NCBI GenBank assembly: GCA_002423245.1
Contig: DIVD01000002.1
Span: forward strand, 1 to 48,976
Length of the DNA: 48,976 nt
DNA from: Rhodobacteraceae bacterium UBA6141
GTDB taxonomy: Bacteria; Pseudomonadota; Alphaproteobacteria; Rhodobacterales; Rhodobacteraceae
Direction of reading: 5' to 3'
The notes beneath the pieces were generated by a model. That model was not told where the DNA came from. It ran no database searches and saw only the letters and a program-made list of their open reading frames with translations. Made by a program: the position numbers and the translations under genes. Within the stretch, counting starts at the first letter, position 1. Each line of letters begins with the position of its first letter. Of the stretch, positions 15,425-24,744 are shown piece after piece.

Positions 15425-15543
15425 GCGGCGGAGGAGCATCGCGCGGCGGGGCCTGCGCCGCTCGCTGCGGAGGCAGCCCTGTCCATGCCCGCTGGATCTT
15501 CTGCCCGTCGGGATCGCCAGCCATGCCGTTTGGGGGCGGGCGG

Positions 15544-16365
15544 TCAGACGCCCTCGCCGACGAAGGCCTTTTCCACCACATATTCGCGGGGTTCGGAATT
15601 GGCGCCCTCGTGCAGGCCAAAGCCCTCCAGCACCGCCATCACGTCCTTGTTGAAGGCAAGGCTGCCGCAGACCATCGCCCGGTCGTCCGCCGCGTTCATC
15701 GGCGCGATGCCCAGATCGGCGAATACCTTGCCCGAGGCGAGGTTGTCGGTGATCCGGCCCATATGCGCCGAAGGCTCGCGCGTGGTGGTGGGGTAGTAAA
15801 GCAGTTTGCCCGCCACCATCTCGCCGATCAGCGGGTCATCGTGCAGCCCCTCGACCAGCTGGCGGCCGTATTCCAGTTCGGCCGCCGTGCGGCAGGTGTG
15901 CATCATGATGACCTGGTCGTATTTCTCGTAGGTCTCGGGGTCGCGCATCAGGCTGGCGAAGGGCGCGATGCCGGTGCCGGTGGCGAGGAACCAGATCCGC
16001 TTGCCCGGCAGCAGCGCGTCATGCACCAGCGTGCCCACGGGCTTGGGGCGCAGGATGATCTCGTCCCCTACGTGGATATGTTGCAGCTTCGAGGTCAGCG
16101 GGCCGTCCGGCACCTTGATCGAGTAGAATTCCAGTTCCTCGTCCCAGCTTGGCGAGGCGATGGAATAGGCGCGCAGCAGCGGCTTGCCGTTGTCGCCCAT
16201 CAGCCCGATCATCACGAACTCGCCCGACCGGAAACGCAGCGAGGGCGGACGCGACACCCGGAACGAGAACAGCGACTCCGTCCAGTGCGTCACCGCCGTC
16301 ACCCTCTGGGCGTCGGGCAGGTGCCGGGGGGCGGGCAGGGTTGCGGCAGCGGGGGTCTGGGGCAC
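15544..16365 (-). CDS. fpr: Ferredoxin--NADP(+) reductase
   Basis: This 273-residue flavoenzyme exchanges electrons between NADPH and ferredoxin or flavodoxin. It has the FAD-binding motif RAYSIASPS, the NADP-binding GTGIAPFASLMRDP, CGSLAFNKD, and the C-terminal extension EYVVEKAFVGEGV of the bacterial subclass. The start appears to be GTG (reading MPQTPAAATL); no in-frame ATG lies upstream and the next ATG is inside the FAD domain. It is the last gene after the sulfur assimilation operon, 101 bases behind DUF934, so it is a good candidate to supply reduced ferredoxin to the sulfite reductase. Oxidative-stress roles are also known for this family. Confidence 0.93.
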   Translation of the reverse strand: MPQTPAAATLPAPRHLPDAQRVTAVTHWTESLFSFRVSRPPSLRFRSGEFVMIGLMGDNGKPLLRAYSIASPSWDEELEFYSIKVPDGPLTSKLQHIHVGDEIILRPKPVGTLVHDALLPGKRIWFLATGTGIAPFASLMRDPETYEKYDQVIMMHTCRTAAELEYGRQLVEGLHDDPLIGEMVAGKLLYYPTTTREPSAHMGRITDNLASGKVFADLGIAPMNAADDRAMVCGSLAFNKDVMAVLEGFGLHEGANSEPREYVVEKAFVGEGV

Positions 16366-16466
16366 GGGCGATCTCTGGTCATGAGGGGGCGCGATGGCGG
16401 CGGCTGTCGCACACGGCTCGTTCTAGGGCAAAAAGTGGCTGCTGGCAAAGGCCGCCTGCGGGATCG

Positions 16467-16901
16467 TCAGGCCCGCAGCCGTGCCTGCGCCGGCCGTGCC
16501 TGCCCCGGCCGTGCCTGCCCCGGCCGCGCCTGCCCCAGCCGCGCCTGATAGTCATGCGCGCGCCAGTCGGCGCGGAACTGCCACTGCTCGGCGGGCTGGC
16601 GCGCGGCAAGCTCGTCCGGGATCTCCACCTCGTCGAAGCCGGCGCGGCGGGCCATCGCATATTGGTCGGCCAGCACATGCCCGCGCGCGCGCAGCCGCCC
16701 CGCATAGCCAAGGCTGCGCAGGCGCCGCGCGATCGTGAAGCCGCGGCCATCGGAAAAGCTGGGAAATTCGACCCGCACATGCGAGACCCCTGCCAGCCGG
16801 TCCTCGATGGTGGACAGGCACGTATCGGGCGCAAGCTCCAGCACCTCTGCGCCCTGCCAGTCGTCGGGGTGGAAACCGTCGTCGCGGACGATCACGCTCA
16901 T
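16467..16901 (-). CDS. DUF934 family protein of the sulfate assimilation operon
   Basis: This 144-residue protein starts MSVIVRDDGFHPDDWQG and contains FPSFSDGRGFTIARRLRSLGYAGRLRARGHVLADQ, the core of the DUF934 family found beside assimilatory sulfite reductase in proteobacteria. The ATG overlaps the cysH stop by 4 bases, showing translational coupling. The C-terminus is an unusual tail of QARPG-type pentapeptides encoded by 15-base DNA repeats (16478-16547). The biochemical role is not established; context ties it to sulfite reduction, perhaps as an electron-transfer or assembly partner. Confidence 0.9.
   Translation of the reverse strand: MSVIVRDDGFHPDDWQGAEVLELAPDTCLSTIEDRLAGVSHVRVEFPSFSDGRGFTIARRLRSLGYAGRLRARGHVLADQYAMARRAGFDEVEIPDELAARQPAEQWQFRADWRAHDYQARLGQARPGQARPGQARPAQARLRA
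16478..16547. repeat. 15-base tandem repeat encoding the DUF934 C-terminal tail
   Basis: Four full units of GCCGTGCCTGCCCCG with one or two changes each, plus a partial fifth, run head to tail. The unit is a multiple of three, so copy-number change would lengthen or shorten the QARPG tail without a frameshift. Confidence 0.85.
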
Positions 16902-17660
16902 GCCACGTCCTCCGTCTTGGCAACCGGCCCGCGCATCATGCGCCCGCCGATGAAATGGATGCCGCATTCGGACTTGTCCGATCCGCGCCAGCGCCCCGCC
17001 CGCGGATCCTCGCCCGGCTTCACCGGGCTGGTGCAGGGCGCGCAGCCGATCGAGGGATAGCCCTTCGCCACCAGCGGATGCCGGGGCAGGCGGTTCTCGG
17101 TCATGTAATCGTCCAGATCCTCGCGGCCCCAATGCGCCAGCGGGTTGATCTTGATGCGCCGGCCATTGTCCTCTTCCTCGAAGAAGTCGATATCGGCGCG
17201 GGTCTGGCCCTGATAGCGCTTGCGCCCGGTGATCCAGGCATCGAAATCCGACAGCGCCGTCTCCAGCGGGGTGGTCTTGCGCAGGGCGCAGCAGGCATCG
17301 GTGTTGACCCGGTGCAGCGTGCCGTCGGGATCGTCCAGCGCCACCGCAGACTGCTCGGCGCGGATGATGCGCAGGTCGGTCAGCTTCAGGCGTTCGGCAA
17401 GCATCGACTGATACTCCAGCGTTTCGCGGAACAGCATCTGCGTGTCAATGAACAGCACCGGCAGCGACGGCGCCATGACCGAGATCAAGTGCAGCAGCAC
17501 CACCGATTCGGCGCCGAAGGACGATACCAGCGCGATGCGGCCAAGGTCGGCATCGTGCAGCGCATGTTCCAGCACCGCCACCGCCCCGTGATGGCGGTAG
17601 CGGTCATTCAACCGGGCGACGCGGTCGGCGATCGGGTCGAGATCGGGCGCACGCAGCGCG

Positions 17661-17671
<11 letters not shown>
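16898..17671 (-). CDS. cysH: Assimilatory adenylyl-sulfate (APS) reductase
   Basis: This 257-residue thioredoxin-dependent enzyme reduces activated sulfate to sulfite. The CC pair (DACCALRK, about 126) and CAPC (about 209) form the 4Fe-4S ligand set that marks APS-specific rather than PAPS-specific enzymes, and the catalytic cysteine is in SECGIH (about 234). The nucleotide-binding region is SSFGAESVVLLHL. The start at 17671 overlaps the upstream sulfite reductase stop by 11 bases, consistent with coupled translation. cysC-type and sulfurylase genes are not in the window. Confidence 0.94.
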
Positions 17672-19317
<1,646 letters not shown>

Positions 19318-19325
<8 letters not shown>

Positions 19326-19623
19326 GGGCGACCTCCTGCTTGCCGTGCGGATAGTTGGACGGGCCGCGGGCGCGGAACACCTCGCGGAAATGGACGGGCT
19401 CGGGGCCGTTCGGGCCGGGCCTTGCATCGGCGAGGCAGGCGCCGACCACGCGGTCCGACTGGGCCGCCGCGAACAGCAGCCGCAGCTGGGCATGGGCCTC
19501 GTCCTCGATCAGTTCCGCCTCGTGATGCGCGCGCGTCCAGCGGTCATCGGCGGTCAGATAGATCACGTCGCCTTCCAGCAGATCATTGGCGGTGACAACC
19601 TTGGGGGTGAACTGGCGGCTCAT
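19318..19623 (-). CDS. DUF2849 family protein
   Basis: This 101-residue protein reads MSRQFTPKVVTANDLLEGDVIYL, with a C-terminal region VHFREVFRARGPSNYPHGK. It belongs to the DUF2849 family, which in alphaproteobacteria is typically encoded between the sirohaem methyltransferase and sulfite reductase genes. It overlaps both neighbours (4 bases upstream, 8 bases downstream), so it is co-translated with them. Function is unknown; the tight coupling suggests it helps sirohaem insertion or sulfite reductase activity, which is inference. Confidence 0.88.
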
Positions 19624-20402
19624 TGCAGGGCCTCCTTCGGCATCGGCAGGGTGGCAAGGGCCGCGCGGGGGGCGAGGCCAAGCAGAAGAACGGCGGGCCC
19701 GGTAACATCCTCAAGACAGCCGGGCAGGGTGGCCAGGGTCGCGGCAACAACCCGCTGATCGGGGCGGCTGACATTCTCCACGATGGTCACCGGCGTCGCG
19801 GGCAGGGCGCCGTGCATCAGCAGCCGGCCCTGCACGAAGCGCGCCGCCTTCTTGCCCATGTAGATCGCGGCGACGGTGCCGGGCGCCGCCAGCGCGCGCC
19901 AGTCCTGATCGGCAAAGCCGCGCGTGTCATGCCCGGTCATCATGCGCAGATCCGAATTGCGCCCGCGCCGGGTCAGGCTCCGGCCAAGGCTCGCCGCCGC
20001 CGCCACCGATGCGGTGATGCCCGGCACCACTCCGAACGCGATGCCGGCAGCCTCCAGCGCGTCCGCCTCCTCGTCCAGCCGGCCGAAGATGCCGCAATCG
20101 CCCGCCTTCAGCCGCAGCACCCGCCGGCCCGCGCGCGCGAAGGCGACGATCAGCGCGGTAATCTCGGATTGCGGGGTCGAGCGGCCGAAGCCCTCCTTGC
20201 CGACATCGATCAGCGTGGCGCGCGGCCCCGCCAGCGCCAGCACGCCCGCGCCTACCAGCCGGTCATGCAGCACGATGTCGGCCCCGGCCAGCGCCCGCGC
20301 CGCCTTCAGCGTCAGCAGGTCCGGATCGCCCGGCCCCGCGCCGACGAACAGCACCGCAGGCTCTGCGCCGGCAGCCCGGCTTTGGGTGGCGGTCATGGTC
20401 AT
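19620..20402 (-). CDS. cobA: Uroporphyrinogen-III C-methyltransferase (sirohaem pathway)
   Basis: This 260-residue SAM-dependent methyltransferase makes precorrin-2, the branch point to sirohaem, the cofactor of the sulfite reductase encoded downstream. It has the N-terminal motif FVGAGPGDPDLLTLKAA, the segment LKAGDCGIFGRLDEEADAL (family usually GGDP), VVPGITASVAAAASL and a C-terminal VENVSRPDQRVV. It corresponds to the C-terminal part of CysG only; the dehydrogenase/ferrochelatase part is not present in the window. GAGGG at 7 bases spacing supports the ATG at 20402; a second in-frame ATG follows two codons later. It is the first gene of the operon. cysG is an alternative name. Confidence 0.92.
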   Translation of the reverse strand: MTMTATQSRAAGAEPAVLFVGAGPGDPDLLTLKAARALAGADIVLHDRLVGAGVLALAGPRATLIDVGKEGFGRSTPQSEITALIVAFARAGRRVLRLKAGDCGIFGRLDEEADALEAAGIAFGVVPGITASVAAAASLGRSLTRRGRNSDLRMMTGHDTRGFADQDWRALAAPGTVAAIYMGKKAARFVQGRLLMHGALPATPVTIVENVSRPDQRVVAATLATLPGCLEDVTGPAVLLLGLAPRAALATLPMPKEALQ

Positions 20403-20428
20403 GGCGAGTCCCTCTTGAACTGATGCCC

Positions 20429-20446
20429 AATATAGGAAAAAATTCC
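20429..20446 (-). promoter_or_regulatory. -10 element and adjoining inverted repeat of the sulfur operon promoter
   Basis: On the minus strand TATATT (plus 20429-20434) is directly preceded by GGAATTTTTTCC (plus 20435-20446), an interrupted inverted repeat GGAA-N4-TTCC. The -35 region at 17 bases (GGCGTC) is poor, as in promoters that need an activator. The cobA start is 27 bases further on. Confidence 0.5.
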
Positions 20447-20465
20447 CCGCCGACGCCATACACCC

Positions 20466-20494
20466 TTGCCGATAAGGACATTTGTTCCGATACT
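20466..20494 (+). promoter_or_regulatory. Predicted promoter of the Lrp gene with operator-like repeat in spacer
   Basis: TTGCCG (20466-20471) and GATACT (20489-20494) are 17 bases apart. The end of the spacer is GGACATTTGTTCC (20476-20488), which directly abuts the -10. It resembles the repeat at 20435-20446 in sequence and in position relative to its own -10 element. Confidence 0.5.
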
Positions 20495-20538
20495 GCGCCG
20501 CAGAAGGCCGCATGTTTCGCAGAACGGAGAAAAGGCGA

Positions 20539-21000
20539 ATGTCAGTCCGCATAGACGAGATGGATCGGAAAATCCTTGCCGAACTGCAAGAGGATGCCGG
20601 GCAGTCGCTGGACGAGATCGCCCGCAAGGTCGGCTCCTCCAAGACCCCGGTCTGGAACCGGATCCGCAAGCTGCGCGAGGCGGGCGTGATCGGCCGGCAG
20701 ACGATGATCCTCGACGCCGAGGCGCTGGGGCTCGAGGCCTGCTTCTTCGTGCTGATCCGCACCAGCGAGCATGAGGCCGACTGGCAGCGCCGCTTCCTCG
20801 CCACGCTGCGCGCCCGCCCCGAGGTGCTGGAGGCGCACCGGCTGGCGGGCGATATCGACTATATCCTGAAGGTCCGCGTCAGGAATGCCCGCGCCTATGA
20901 CCAGTTCTATCAGGCGCTGATTTCCGAGGTGAAGATCCACAACGTCACCGCGCTGCTGTCGATGGAAGAGATCAAGTCCACCACGCTGCTGCCGCTCTGA
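20539..21000 (+). CDS. Lrp/AsnC family regulator divergent from the sulfur operon
   Basis: This is a 153-residue Lrp-type regulator. The helix-turn-helix is DRKILAELQEDAGQSLDEIARKVGSSKTPVWNRIRKLREAG, and the effector domain contains GDIDYILKVRVRNARAYDQFY, the family's ligand-binding core. The start at 20539 follows GGAG/AAGG; an in-frame ATG 57 bases upstream would overlap the promoter. It is transcribed away from the sulfate assimilation genes, so a cysteine- or sulfur-responsive regulator, like E. coli DecR, is plausible. Paired repeats at both promoters support shared control. Confidence 0.9.
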   Translation: MSVRIDEMDRKILAELQEDAGQSLDEIARKVGSSKTPVWNRIRKLREAGVIGRQTMILDAEALGLEACFFVLIRTSEHEADWQRRFLATLRARPEVLEAHRLAGDIDYILKVRVRNARAYDQFYQALISEVKIHNVTALLSMEEIKSTTLLPL

Positions 21001-21100
21001 TCCCTTTGCCTTGCCGCAAGTGTCCTTCTGGGGTGGAACCCCCCGCGCTTGCACCCGGCGCGCCGCCGGCCCACATAGGCGGCAGTCCCGGAGGCCGCCG

Positions 21101-21946
21101 ATGAACACCGAACTGATCCTCTCCACCTACAACAGCCCGCGCGCGCTGGTGCTGACGCTGCTCTCGGTGGCGCGCCAGAGCCGGCGGCCGGATTCGGTCT
21201 GCGTCGCCGATGACGGCTCGGGGCCCGACACGGCAGAGGCGATTGCGGGCGTGCAGGCGCGCGTTCCCGATCTGCCGATCCGCCATCTGTGGCACGAGGA
21301 TCGCGGGTTCGAGAAGAACGTGATCCTCAACAAGGCCATCGCCAGCTCGCAGGCCGACTACCTCGTGTTCATCGACGGCGATTGCCTGATCCATCCCGGC
21401 TTCATCGCCCGGCATCTGGAACTGGCGCGGCCGGACCGCTTCCTGTCCGGCAGCCTGATCCGGCTCGATGCCGCCACCACCGAGGCGGTGACGGAGGCGG
21501 ATGTGCTCGAGGGCCGGGTCTTCGACCGCGGCTGGCTGGCGCGCAGCGGCAGCTTCGGGCGGTTCAGCACGCGGCTGAAGGCGGGGCTCCTGCCCAAATG
21601 GGCGGGCAACGCGCTGGAGGCGGTCTATCCCGTCGGGCGCAACTGGTGCGGCGCCAACGGCTCGGCCTTCCGCGACGCGATCCTGCGGGTCAACGGCCTT
21701 GACGAGACGATGAAATACGGCGGCGGCGACAAGGAATTCGGCATCAGGCTGGAAAACTCCGGCGTGAAGGGCCGGCATGTCCGCTTCACCGCGCCGCTGG
21801 TGCATCTGGACCACCCGCGCGGCTACAAGGATGCCGGGCGCATCGCCGAGCACCGGGCCAAGATCGCGCTCGCCCGCCGCAACGGCAAGATCTGGGCCGA
21901 GGCGGGGATCGTCCCGGCTGGACGCAGCGCGCCCGGCATGGGATAG
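21101..21946 (+). CDS. Family 2 glycosyltransferase with galactosyltransferase-like C-terminus
   Basis: This 281-residue cytoplasmic GT-A enzyme begins MNTELILSTYNSPRALVLTLLSVARQS. It carries VADDGSG, the DxD motif in VFIDGDCLIHPGFI (about residues 85-98), and NWCGANGSAFRDAILRVNGLDE...GGGDKEFGIRL, a segment typical of the Glyco_transf_7C domain. GGAGG precedes the ATG at good spacing. It is the first of three same-strand genes (with a sulfotransferase and a GT4) and probably helps build a surface glycan. The sugar donor is unknown. It starts 101 bases after the Lrp gene. Confidence 0.9.
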   Translation: MNTELILSTYNSPRALVLTLLSVARQSRRPDSVCVADDGSGPDTAEAIAGVQARVPDLPIRHLWHEDRGFEKNVILNKAIASSQADYLVFIDGDCLIHPGFIARHLELARPDRFLSGSLIRLDAATTEAVTEADVLEGRVFDRGWLARSGSFGRFSTRLKAGLLPKWAGNALEAVYPVGRNWCGANGSAFRDAILRVNGLDETMKYGGGDKEFGIRLENSGVKGRHVRFTAPLVHLDHPRGYKDAGRIAEHRAKIALARRNGKIWAEAGIVPAGRSAPGMG

Positions 21947-21969
21947 ACCGGCATCGTCTGGAGGCGCGG

Positions 21970-22650
21970 ATGCCGCTATATCGGATCAACGGTCGCACCG
22001 TGCTGTTCTTGCACGTCCCAAAGGCCGGTGGCACTTCGGTGCACAGGTTCCTGTCGGCGCACGGGGCCGTGGTGTCCGAGGTGAAGGCGCGCGACCACAC
22101 ATGGGCGCCCTGTCCACCGCAGCATTTCCACGCAGCGATCCTCCGCCAGATCATCCCTCAGGCGCTGCCCGATCTGGTGCTCTCGGTGGTGCGCCATCCC
22201 GCGCGCCGGCTGGAGAGCGAGTTCTTCTATCGCCACCTGCACCGGGGCCGCACCCGAAGCATCGGGTTCGATTTCCGCATCCGTCCCTTCGCGGCAATGG
22301 ATGGGGCGGCCCGCTCGCATTACTTCGCGCGGTGGGCGAGGGATGCCCTGCGCAAGCACGCGCGCGACCCGTTCCATCTGTCGAACCACCTGCGCCCGCA
22401 GGTGGAGTTCGCGGACTGGCCCGGCATCGTGACCTATCGGCTGGAAGACGGGCTGGCCGCCGCGCTGGCCGATCTGGCGGTGCGGCTGGACCTGCCGCCC
22501 CCCGCCGATGCCCCGCGCGAGAACATGGGGGGCAGCAGGCTCGCCGCCGCCGATCGGCAGCTGGACTGGCCGGACGCCCTGCGCCAGCGGGTGCGAGAGA
22601 TCTACGCCGCCGATTTGGCCCGCTGGTATCCGGGCGAGGAGCGCGGCTGA
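21970..22650 (+). CDS. Sulfotransferase family protein
   Basis: This 226-residue protein begins MPLYRINGRTVLFLHVPKAGGTSVHRFL. VPKAGGTSV is the 5'-phosphosulfate-binding loop and VVRHPARRLESEFFY (about 74-88) is the 3'-phosphate-binding segment of PAPS-dependent sulfotransferases. The later SNHLRPQ region is typical of bacterial carbohydrate-type members. It lies between two glycosyltransferase genes, with only 2 bases to the downstream one, so its acceptor is probably a surface sugar. Other nucleotide-dependent functions cannot be excluded on sequence alone. Confidence 0.83.
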   Translation: MPLYRINGRTVLFLHVPKAGGTSVHRFLSAHGAVVSEVKARDHTWAPCPPQHFHAAILRQIIPQALPDLVLSVVRHPARRLESEFFYRHLHRGRTRSIGFDFRIRPFAAMDGAARSHYFARWARDALRKHARDPFHLSNHLRPQVEFADWPGIVTYRLEDGLAAALADLAVRLDLPPPADAPRENMGGSRLAAADRQLDWPDALRQRVREIYAADLARWYPGEERG

Positions 22651-22652
22651 CG

Positions 22653-23801
22653 ATGCGCACCGCCATTGCCACCGGGGGCTACCACAAGCCCGGAGAGACC
22701 TTCGTCAACCGGCATATCGAGCATCTGTTCGGCGGCGACACGGTGGTCATCGCCCACAAGCTGAGCGGGGACAACCCCCTGGCCCGCCCCGTCGCCAGCC
22801 GCTCGCGCGGCAGCTTCGGGCTGGCGGATCTCTGGGCGCAGCCCGCAGCCTCGGTCATCGGCCTGTGGCAGCATGGCACGACCTCGGTCCCCTATGGCGC
22901 CACCCGCCGGGCGCTGGAGGCGTTCCTGCGCGCCGAGCGGGTGGAGGCGATCCTGTGCGAGTTCGGCCCCGAAGCGGTGGCGCTTGCACCCGTGGCCAAT
23001 GCGATGGGCCTGCCGGTGTTCAGCTATTTCCGCGGCTACGATGCCTCCAAGGACCTGCGCAAACCGCGCAACGTGCGGGCGCTGCGGCGCACGATGCCGC
23101 GGCTGGCGGGGGTGTTCGCGGTCTCGCAGTTCCTGCTGGACAACCTCGCGCGGCACGGCATCACCCATCCCGAAAGCCATGTGATTCCGTCGGGCGTCGA
23201 TACCGGGCTGTTCCGCCCGGGGGACAAGCAGCCGGGCAGCTTTCTCGCCGTCGGGCGGCTGATCGCCAAGAAGGCGCCCGACATCACCCTGCGCGCCTTT
23301 CTTGCCGGGGCGGCACGGCACCCGCAGGCGCGGCTCGACATCGTGGGCGATGGCCCGCTGCTGGACCCCTTGCGCCAGATGGTCGCGGCCTCGGGCATGG
23401 GCGAGCGGGTCGCCCTGCACGGCGCGCTGCCCCATGCAGAGGTGCGGGCCATGCTGGCGCGGACAGAGGTGTTCGTGCAGCACTCGCTGACCGATGCCAA
23501 GGGCAACACCGAGGGGCTGCCGACCTCGATTCAGGAGGCGCTGTCGGCGGGCTGCATCGTGTTCGCCACGCGCCATGCCGGCATCCCCGAGGCGGTGATC
23601 GAGGGCGAGACCGGCTTTCTGGTGGCCGAGCGCGACGAGCCGGGCTTTGCGGGCCTGATCCGCGGCGTGCTGGATGGCAGCCTGCCCAGGGCGGGCATGG
23701 CGGGCCGCGCCCGCGCGCTTGCGGTGGCGCGCTTCGACAACGGGCGGCTGCTGGCCGAGCTGGAGGCGACGCTGCTGGCGCTGGCGGGGCGCGGGGTGTG
23801 A
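22653..23801 (+). CDS. Family 4 (GT-B) glycosyltransferase
   Basis: This 382-residue retaining glycosyltransferase starts MRTAIATGGYHKPGETFVNR. The N-terminal acceptor domain is followed by the GT4 donor domain: IPSGVDTGLFRPG, VGRLIAKKAPDITLRAF, DIVGDGPLLDPL and the E-X7-E motif in EGLPTSIQEALSAGCIVFATRHAGIPEAV. The opening PGETFVNRHIEHL is common in exopolysaccharide and colanic-acid transferases. Its start is 2 bases after the sulfotransferase stop, so the two genes are probably co-translated. The transferred sugar is unknown. Confidence 0.9.
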   Translation: MRTAIATGGYHKPGETFVNRHIEHLFGGDTVVIAHKLSGDNPLARPVASRSRGSFGLADLWAQPAASVIGLWQHGTTSVPYGATRRALEAFLRAERVEAILCEFGPEAVALAPVANAMGLPVFSYFRGYDASKDLRKPRNVRALRRTMPRLAGVFAVSQFLLDNLARHGITHPESHVIPSGVDTGLFRPGDKQPGSFLAVGRLIAKKAPDITLRAFLAGAARHPQARLDIVGDGPLLDPLRQMVAASGMGERVALHGALPHAEVRAMLARTEVFVQHSLTDAKGNTEGLPTSIQEALSAGCIVFATRHAGIPEAVIEGETGFLVAERDEPGFAGLIRGVLDGSLPRAGMAGRARALAVARFDNGRLLAELEATLLALAGRGV

Positions 23802-23803
23802 GC

Positions 23804-23873
23804 GTTCAGCGGCAGGATGCAGGCGCGACCGGCCCGCGCAGGCAGGCCGGGCGCGCCGAGGCGCGGGCTGAAC
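23804..23873. terminator. Nested inverted repeats between convergent genes
   Basis: GTTCAGC (23804-23810) pairs with GCTGAAC (23867-23873). Inside it, GGCGCG-A-CCGGCC pairs with GGCCGG-G-CGCGCC around a 10-base loop (23822-23857). It lies between the GT4 and tpiA stops and could end transcription from both sides, although T-runs are absent. Confidence 0.45.
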
Positions 23874-23880
23874 CCGGCGC

Positions 23881-24627
23881 TCAGGCCGTCTCCAGCGCGG
23901 TGATGATCGCGCCGAACTCCACCGCCTTCAGCGAGGCGCCCCCGACCAGCGCGCCATCGACATCGGCAATCGCGAAGATCCCGGCGGCGTTCGAGGCCTT
24001 GACCGATCCGCCATAGAGCAGCCGGAATGCCGCGCCGCCGGCCCCGAAGCGCGCGGTCAGTCCGGCGCGCAGGAAGCCGTGCACCTCGGCGATCTGGTCG
24101 GCGGTGGGCGTGCGGCCGGTGCCGATGGCCCAGATGGGTTCATAGGCGATCACCGTGCTGGCGCCGGTCGCCGCATCGGGCAGCGACCCCGCAAGCTGCG
24201 CGCCGATCACCGCCAGCGTCTGTCCCGCGTCCCGCTGCGCCTCGGTCTCGCCAATGCAGACCACCGCCACCAGCCCCGCGTCATGCGCGGCGAGGGTCTT
24301 GGCGCGGACCATCGCATCGGTCTCGCCATGGTCGGCGCGGCGTTCGGAATGGCCGAGGATCACGTGGCTCGCCCCCGCATCGGCCAGCATCGGCGCCGAG
24401 ATGTCGCCGGTATGCGCGCCCGAGGCCCTGGCGTGGCAATCCTGTCCGCCGACGGCGATCCGCACCGCGCCGGGCCGCGCGGCCATGCGCGAGAGCAGCG
24501 TCGCGGGCGGGCAGATCAGCACCTCGCAGGCCGGCGCGGGGAAGGCCGCCGCCAGCGCGTCGAACTCGGCCAGCGAGGCCACCGTGCCGTTCATCTTCCA
24601 GTTGCCAGCCGCCAGTTTGCGCCGCAT
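23881..24627 (-). CDS. tpiA: Triosephosphate isomerase
   Basis: TpiA interconverts dihydroxyacetone phosphate and glyceraldehyde 3-phosphate. The 248-residue protein has the active-site residues in place: AAGNWKMNG (Asn and Lys), ILGHSERR (His), and AYEPIWAIGTG with the catalytic Glu followed by flexible loop 6. The phosphate-binding YGGSVKASNA and GALVGGASLK are also present. Length is normal. It lies 117 bases downstream of the Fe-S carrier gene on the same strand, separated by an 18-base tandem repeat. Confidence 0.97.
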   Translation of the reverse strand: MRRKLAAGNWKMNGTVASLAEFDALAAAFPAPACEVLICPPATLLSRMAARPGAVRIAVGGQDCHARASGAHTGDISAPMLADAGASHVILGHSERRADHGETDAMVRAKTLAAHDAGLVAVVCIGETEAQRDAGQTLAVIGAQLAGSLPDAATGASTVIAYEPIWAIGTGRTPTADQIAEVHGFLRAGLTARFGAGGAAFRLLYGGSVKASNAAGIFAIADVDGALVGGASLKAVEFGAIITALETA

Positions 24628-24660
24628 CGCCCGTCTCCTCTGTTTGCCGGGGGCAGACTA

Positions 24661-24712
24661 GGCAAGGCAATCGGGCCAGGCAAGGCACTCGGGCCAGGCA
24701 AGGCAATCGGGG
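24661..24712. repeat. 18-base tandem repeat upstream of tpiA
   Basis: The unit GGCAAGGCAATCGGGCCA occurs almost three times (24661-24678, 24679-24696 with one change, 24697-24712 truncated). It lies in the 117-base gap before tpiA and codes for nothing obvious. Confidence 0.9.
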
Positions 24713-24744
24713 TTGGAAATTGTCAGGTGCCGGATCGGCCCGAC

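Noticed and set aside
20403..20538. Riboswitch or RNA leader upstream of the sulfur operon
   Set aside because: The leader before cobA is only about 20 bases from the predicted start, too short for a SAM or cobalamin riboswitch, and no conserved RNA core was seen.
24661..24712. CRISPR-like array
   Set aside because: The 18-base units are contiguous with no spacers and no cas genes are present. It is a simple tandem repeat.
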